A DNA stretch of 7,383 bases from NCBI GenBank assembly GCA_903891395.1, contig CAITEM010000048.1, positions 1 through 7,383 on the forward strand, read 5' to 3'. The position numbers and the translations under genes were made by a program. This document shows positions 5,694 through 7,383 of the stretch, piece by piece. Source of the DNA: an uncultured Hyphomicrobiales bacterium (GTDB lineage: Bacteria; Pseudomonadota; Alphaproteobacteria; Rhizobiales; Xanthobacteraceae). The notes under the pieces are model-generated. The model did not search any database. It worked only from the letters and a program-made list of their open reading frames with translations, and was not told the origin of the DNA. Position 1 is the stretch's first letter. Every line of letters begins with the position of its first letter.

Positions 5694-5714
5694 TGACCGA
5701 ACCGTTCGGTCATT
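5692..5714. promoter_or_regulatory. TetR-type operator palindrome
   Basis: A perfect 23-base palindrome: arms AATGACCGAAC and GTTCGGTCATT around a single central C at 5703. Size, symmetry and a GACCG / CGGTC core fit operators bound by TetR-family dimers. It lies between the divergent tetR and HlyD genes, directly downstream of the plus-strand -10 candidate and over the likely -35 region of the minus-strand promoter. Binding would therefore block both directions. It ends two bases before the GGAGA ribosome binding site of the adaptor gene. Confidence 0.85.
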
Positions 5715-5726
5715 CGGAGATACGTC

Positions 5727-7016
5727 ATGTTGCAGCGCTCGAAGATTTCGGACACGTCACGGCTCAGCGTGGTTCAGGCAGGGGCGGAAGCCCCGCGGCA
5801 GGCTCCGCCGTCTGAGGCCAAAGTGGAAGCCAAGGCCGAGCAGCATCCCGAGGCCAAGTCTGCGGAAGCGCCGTCGTCGGTGAAAGCAAAGGTCGGCGGC
5901 GCGCTGAAAGCGAACCGCAAGCGATTGATGGTCGGTGCCGCCTTGGCGATTCTGGCCGGTGCGGGCTGGTACGGCTACGATTACGCGACCGCCGGGCGCT
6001 TTCTGGTTTCGACCGACGACGCTTACGTCGGGGCCAACGCTACCACCTTGGCCGCAAAAGTGTCCGGTTACGTCGCTTCGCTCGAAGTCGATGACAATAC
6101 TTACGTTCACACCGGCGATGTGATCGCCCGCATCGATGATGGCGATTACCAGCTCGCCGTCGCCTCCGCCCGCGACAAGAGTGCAACCCAGCAAGCGACC
6201 GTCGACCGCATTGGCCGGCAGATTCCAGCGCAGCAGGCGCAGGTCGAGCAGGCCAAGGCCCAACTTCTCTCCGCCAAGGCGCAGGCGACCCGCGCGCAAT
6301 TCGAACTGGAACGCCAGCAGGCGCTGGCCGGCAAGGAATTCGCCAGCCGCCAGACGCTGGAGCAGGCGCAATCCAACCGCGACCAGACCGCAGCCGCGGT
6401 GCAGGGCGCGCAGGCCGCGGTCGACCAAGCCGCCGCCAATGTCGACGTGCTCAAGGCGCAGCAGCAGGAAGCCTCCCGCACCGTCGCCGAATTGCAGACC
6501 GCGGTCGCCAAGGCTGAGCGCGATCTTTCCTTCACGCTGATCCGCGCGCCGATCGACGGCGTCGTCGGCAACCGCGCGGTGCACACCGGCGATTTCGTGC
6601 AGACCGGCCAGCGGCTCGCCAGCCTAGTGCCGCTCGACGAGGTTTATATCGACGCCAACTTCAAGGAGACGCAGTTGGCGCGCCTGCAGCCGGGACAACC
6701 GGTCGCGGTCGACGTCGATGCCATCCCCGGTCACGAGATCGCCGGCGAGGTCCTCAGCGTCTCACCGGCCTCGGGCTCGACCTTCTCGTTGCTGCCGCCG
6801 GACAACGCCACCGGCAACTTCACCAAGATCGTGCAGCGCATCGCGGTGCGCATCCAGGTGCCGGCCGACGTCGCCGCGCGCCGCCAGTTGCGGCCCGGCA
6901 TGTCGGTGGTGGTGAACGTGAACACCAAGCCTTCGGCGCTCGCTTCGCGCACGCCGGCCACGCGCCGCGTCGCCGAGACGACGAACACGACAGACGGCCA
7001 TTCAACTCGGTGGTGA
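5727..7016 (+). CDS. HlyD/EmrA-type periplasmic adaptor subunit of an MFS efflux pump
   Basis: A 429-residue membrane fusion protein. It would join the inner-membrane MFS permease encoded next to it to an outer-membrane channel, forming a tripartite drug or metabolite exporter of the EmrAB-TolC type. In order: a cytoplasmic tail rich in A, K, E and P (residues 1-65), one transmembrane helix (about 67-86), the STDDAYVGANATTLAAKVSG start of the periplasmic part (95-114) leading into the first half of the lipoyl domain, a long alpha-helical hairpin rich in Q, A and E (about 150-268), the return lipoyl half LIRAPIDGVVGNRAVHTGDF (271-290), and the beta-barrel with NFKETQLARLQPGQ (311-324) and FTKIVQRIAVRI (365-376), typical of EmrA. 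The ATG at 5727 follows GGAGA by six bases. The 7-base gap to the permease means one operon. Control is probably by the adjacent TetR protein at the palindrome upstream. No outer-membrane component is in the window. Confidence 0.93.
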   Translation: MLQRSKISDTSRLSVVQAGAEAPRQAPPSEAKVEAKAEQHPEAKSAEAPSSVKAKVGGALKANRKRLMVGAALAILAGAGWYGYDYATAGRFLVSTDDAYVGANATTLAAKVSGYVASLEVDDNTYVHTGDVIARIDDGDYQLAVASARDKSATQQATVDRIGRQIPAQQAQVEQAKAQLLSAKAQATRAQFELERQQALAGKEFASRQTLEQAQSNRDQTAAAVQGAQAAVDQAAANVDVLKAQQQEASRTVAELQTAVAKAERDLSFTLIRAPIDGVVGNRAVHTGDFVQTGQRLASLVPLDEVYIDANFKETQLARLQPGQPVAVDVDAIPGHEIAGEVLSVSPASGSTFSLLPPDNATGNFTKIVQRIAVRIQVPADVAARRQLRPGMSVVVNVNTKPSALASRTPATRRVAETTNTTDGHSTRW

Positions 7017-7023
7017 CATTGTC

Positions 7024-7383
7024 ATGAGTACCGTCACCACCCCTGACGCGCTTCCGGTTTCTGCCCGTTCCCCGACAGGCGGGGCCGGAAGCGCGGACAC
7101 TTTATCGCCCCGCCGCTTGTGGGCGTTTCTCGCCATGTGCTTCGGCATGTTCATGGCGTTTCTCGACATCCAGATCGTCTCGGCCTCGCTCGCCGAAATC
7201 CAGGCTGGCCTGTCGGCCTCGGCCGACGAAATTCCATGGGTGCAGACGTCCTATCTCATCGCCGAAGTGATCGCGATTCCGCTGTCAGGCTATCTGTCGC
7301 GCGCGCTCGGCACGCGCACACTGTTTGCCGTCGCTGCGGCCGGCTTCACTTTTTCCAGCGTGATGTGCGGCCTGTCGTCGTCG
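7024..7383 (+). CDS. DHA2 (EmrB/QacA-type) MFS efflux permease, N-terminal part (partial)
   Basis: The first 120 codons of a proton-driven drug:H+ antiporter; the gene runs off the right edge. After a polar N-terminal tail (residues 1-30) comes transmembrane helix 1 (about 32-52) with the LDIQIVSASL motif (47-56), a variant of the DHA2 L-D-x-T-I-V-N-V-A-L signature. Next are a periplasmic loop with SADEIPWVQTSY (66-77), helix 2 (about 73-94), the motif A-like loop GYLSRALGTR (89-98) and the start of helix 3. The helix-2 sequence W-V-Q-T-S-Y-L-I-A-E matches EmrB-type permeases. The ATG at 7024 follows the adaptor stop by seven bases, with only a weak GGTGG upstream, so translation is probably coupled. 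The permease would pump a substrate from the cytoplasm or inner membrane into the adaptor. Substrate unknown. Confidence 0.93.
   Translation, partial: MSTVTTPDALPVSARSPTGGAGSADTLSPRRLWAFLAMCFGMFMAFLDIQIVSASLAEIQAGLSASADEIPWVQTSYLIAEVIAIPLSGYLSRALGTRTLFAVAAAGFTFSSVMCGLSSS

Noticed and set aside
5757..6584. 275-codon minus-strand open frame opposite the HlyD gene
   Set aside because: Long antisense frames are common in GC-rich coding DNA. The translation is low-complexity in G, R and L with no domain, while the plus strand encodes a complete adaptor protein.

Overview
The window is GC-rich, densely coded chromosomal DNA, most likely from an alphaproteobacterium of the order Hyphomicrobiales (Rhizobiales), near Bradyrhizobium and related families. 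The grounds are the gene order TldE/PmbA - CysQ-like phosphatase - DUF4170 - LPLAT (DUF374) - Kdo transferase, a DUF6101-type protein, and a TetR regulator divergent from an EmrA/EmrB-type efflux pair. These assignments come from reading motifs in the translated sequence; no database search was run.

Region 1 (1-3596, all minus strand) reads right to left as pmbA/tldE, a cysQ-like inositol-monophosphatase-family gene, DUF4170, a DUF374 lysophospholipid acyltransferase-like gene and the N-terminal third of waaA/kdtA, which runs off the left edge. Two of the four junctions overlap (14 bases at pmbA/cysQ, 4 bases at LPLAT/waaA), so translational coupling is likely. The two gaps on either side of DUF4170 each carry a small GC-rich hairpin. 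The cluster mixes lipid A/Kdo assembly (waaA, possibly the acyltransferase) with peptide modification/proteolysis (TldE) and phosphate-ester hydrolysis (CysQ-like).

Region 2 (3597-3885) is a divergent intergenic region of about 290 bases with an 11-base direct repeat. It is followed on the plus strand by a DUF6101 gene of unknown function (3886-4449).

Region 3 (4491-7383) is an efflux module. A small secreted protein of unknown function (minus, 4491-4859) lies just downstream of a TetR/AcrR-family regulator (minus, 4939-5592). Divergent from tetR are an EmrA/HlyD-type periplasmic adaptor (plus, 5727-7016) and, 7 bases later, a DHA2-type MFS permease (plus, 7024 onward, cut by the window edge). 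A perfect 23-base palindrome between tetR and the adaptor gene is the obvious operator. It lies next to an AT-rich patch with -10-like hexamers on both strands, so one site could control both directions.

I found no tRNA, rRNA, CRISPR array, insertion sequence or phage gene. Most of the window is ordinary conserved chromosome. The points most worth a second look are the shared tetR/adaptor control region, the hairpins around DUF4170, the direct repeat upstream of pmbA/DUF6101, and the uncharacterised secreted protein.
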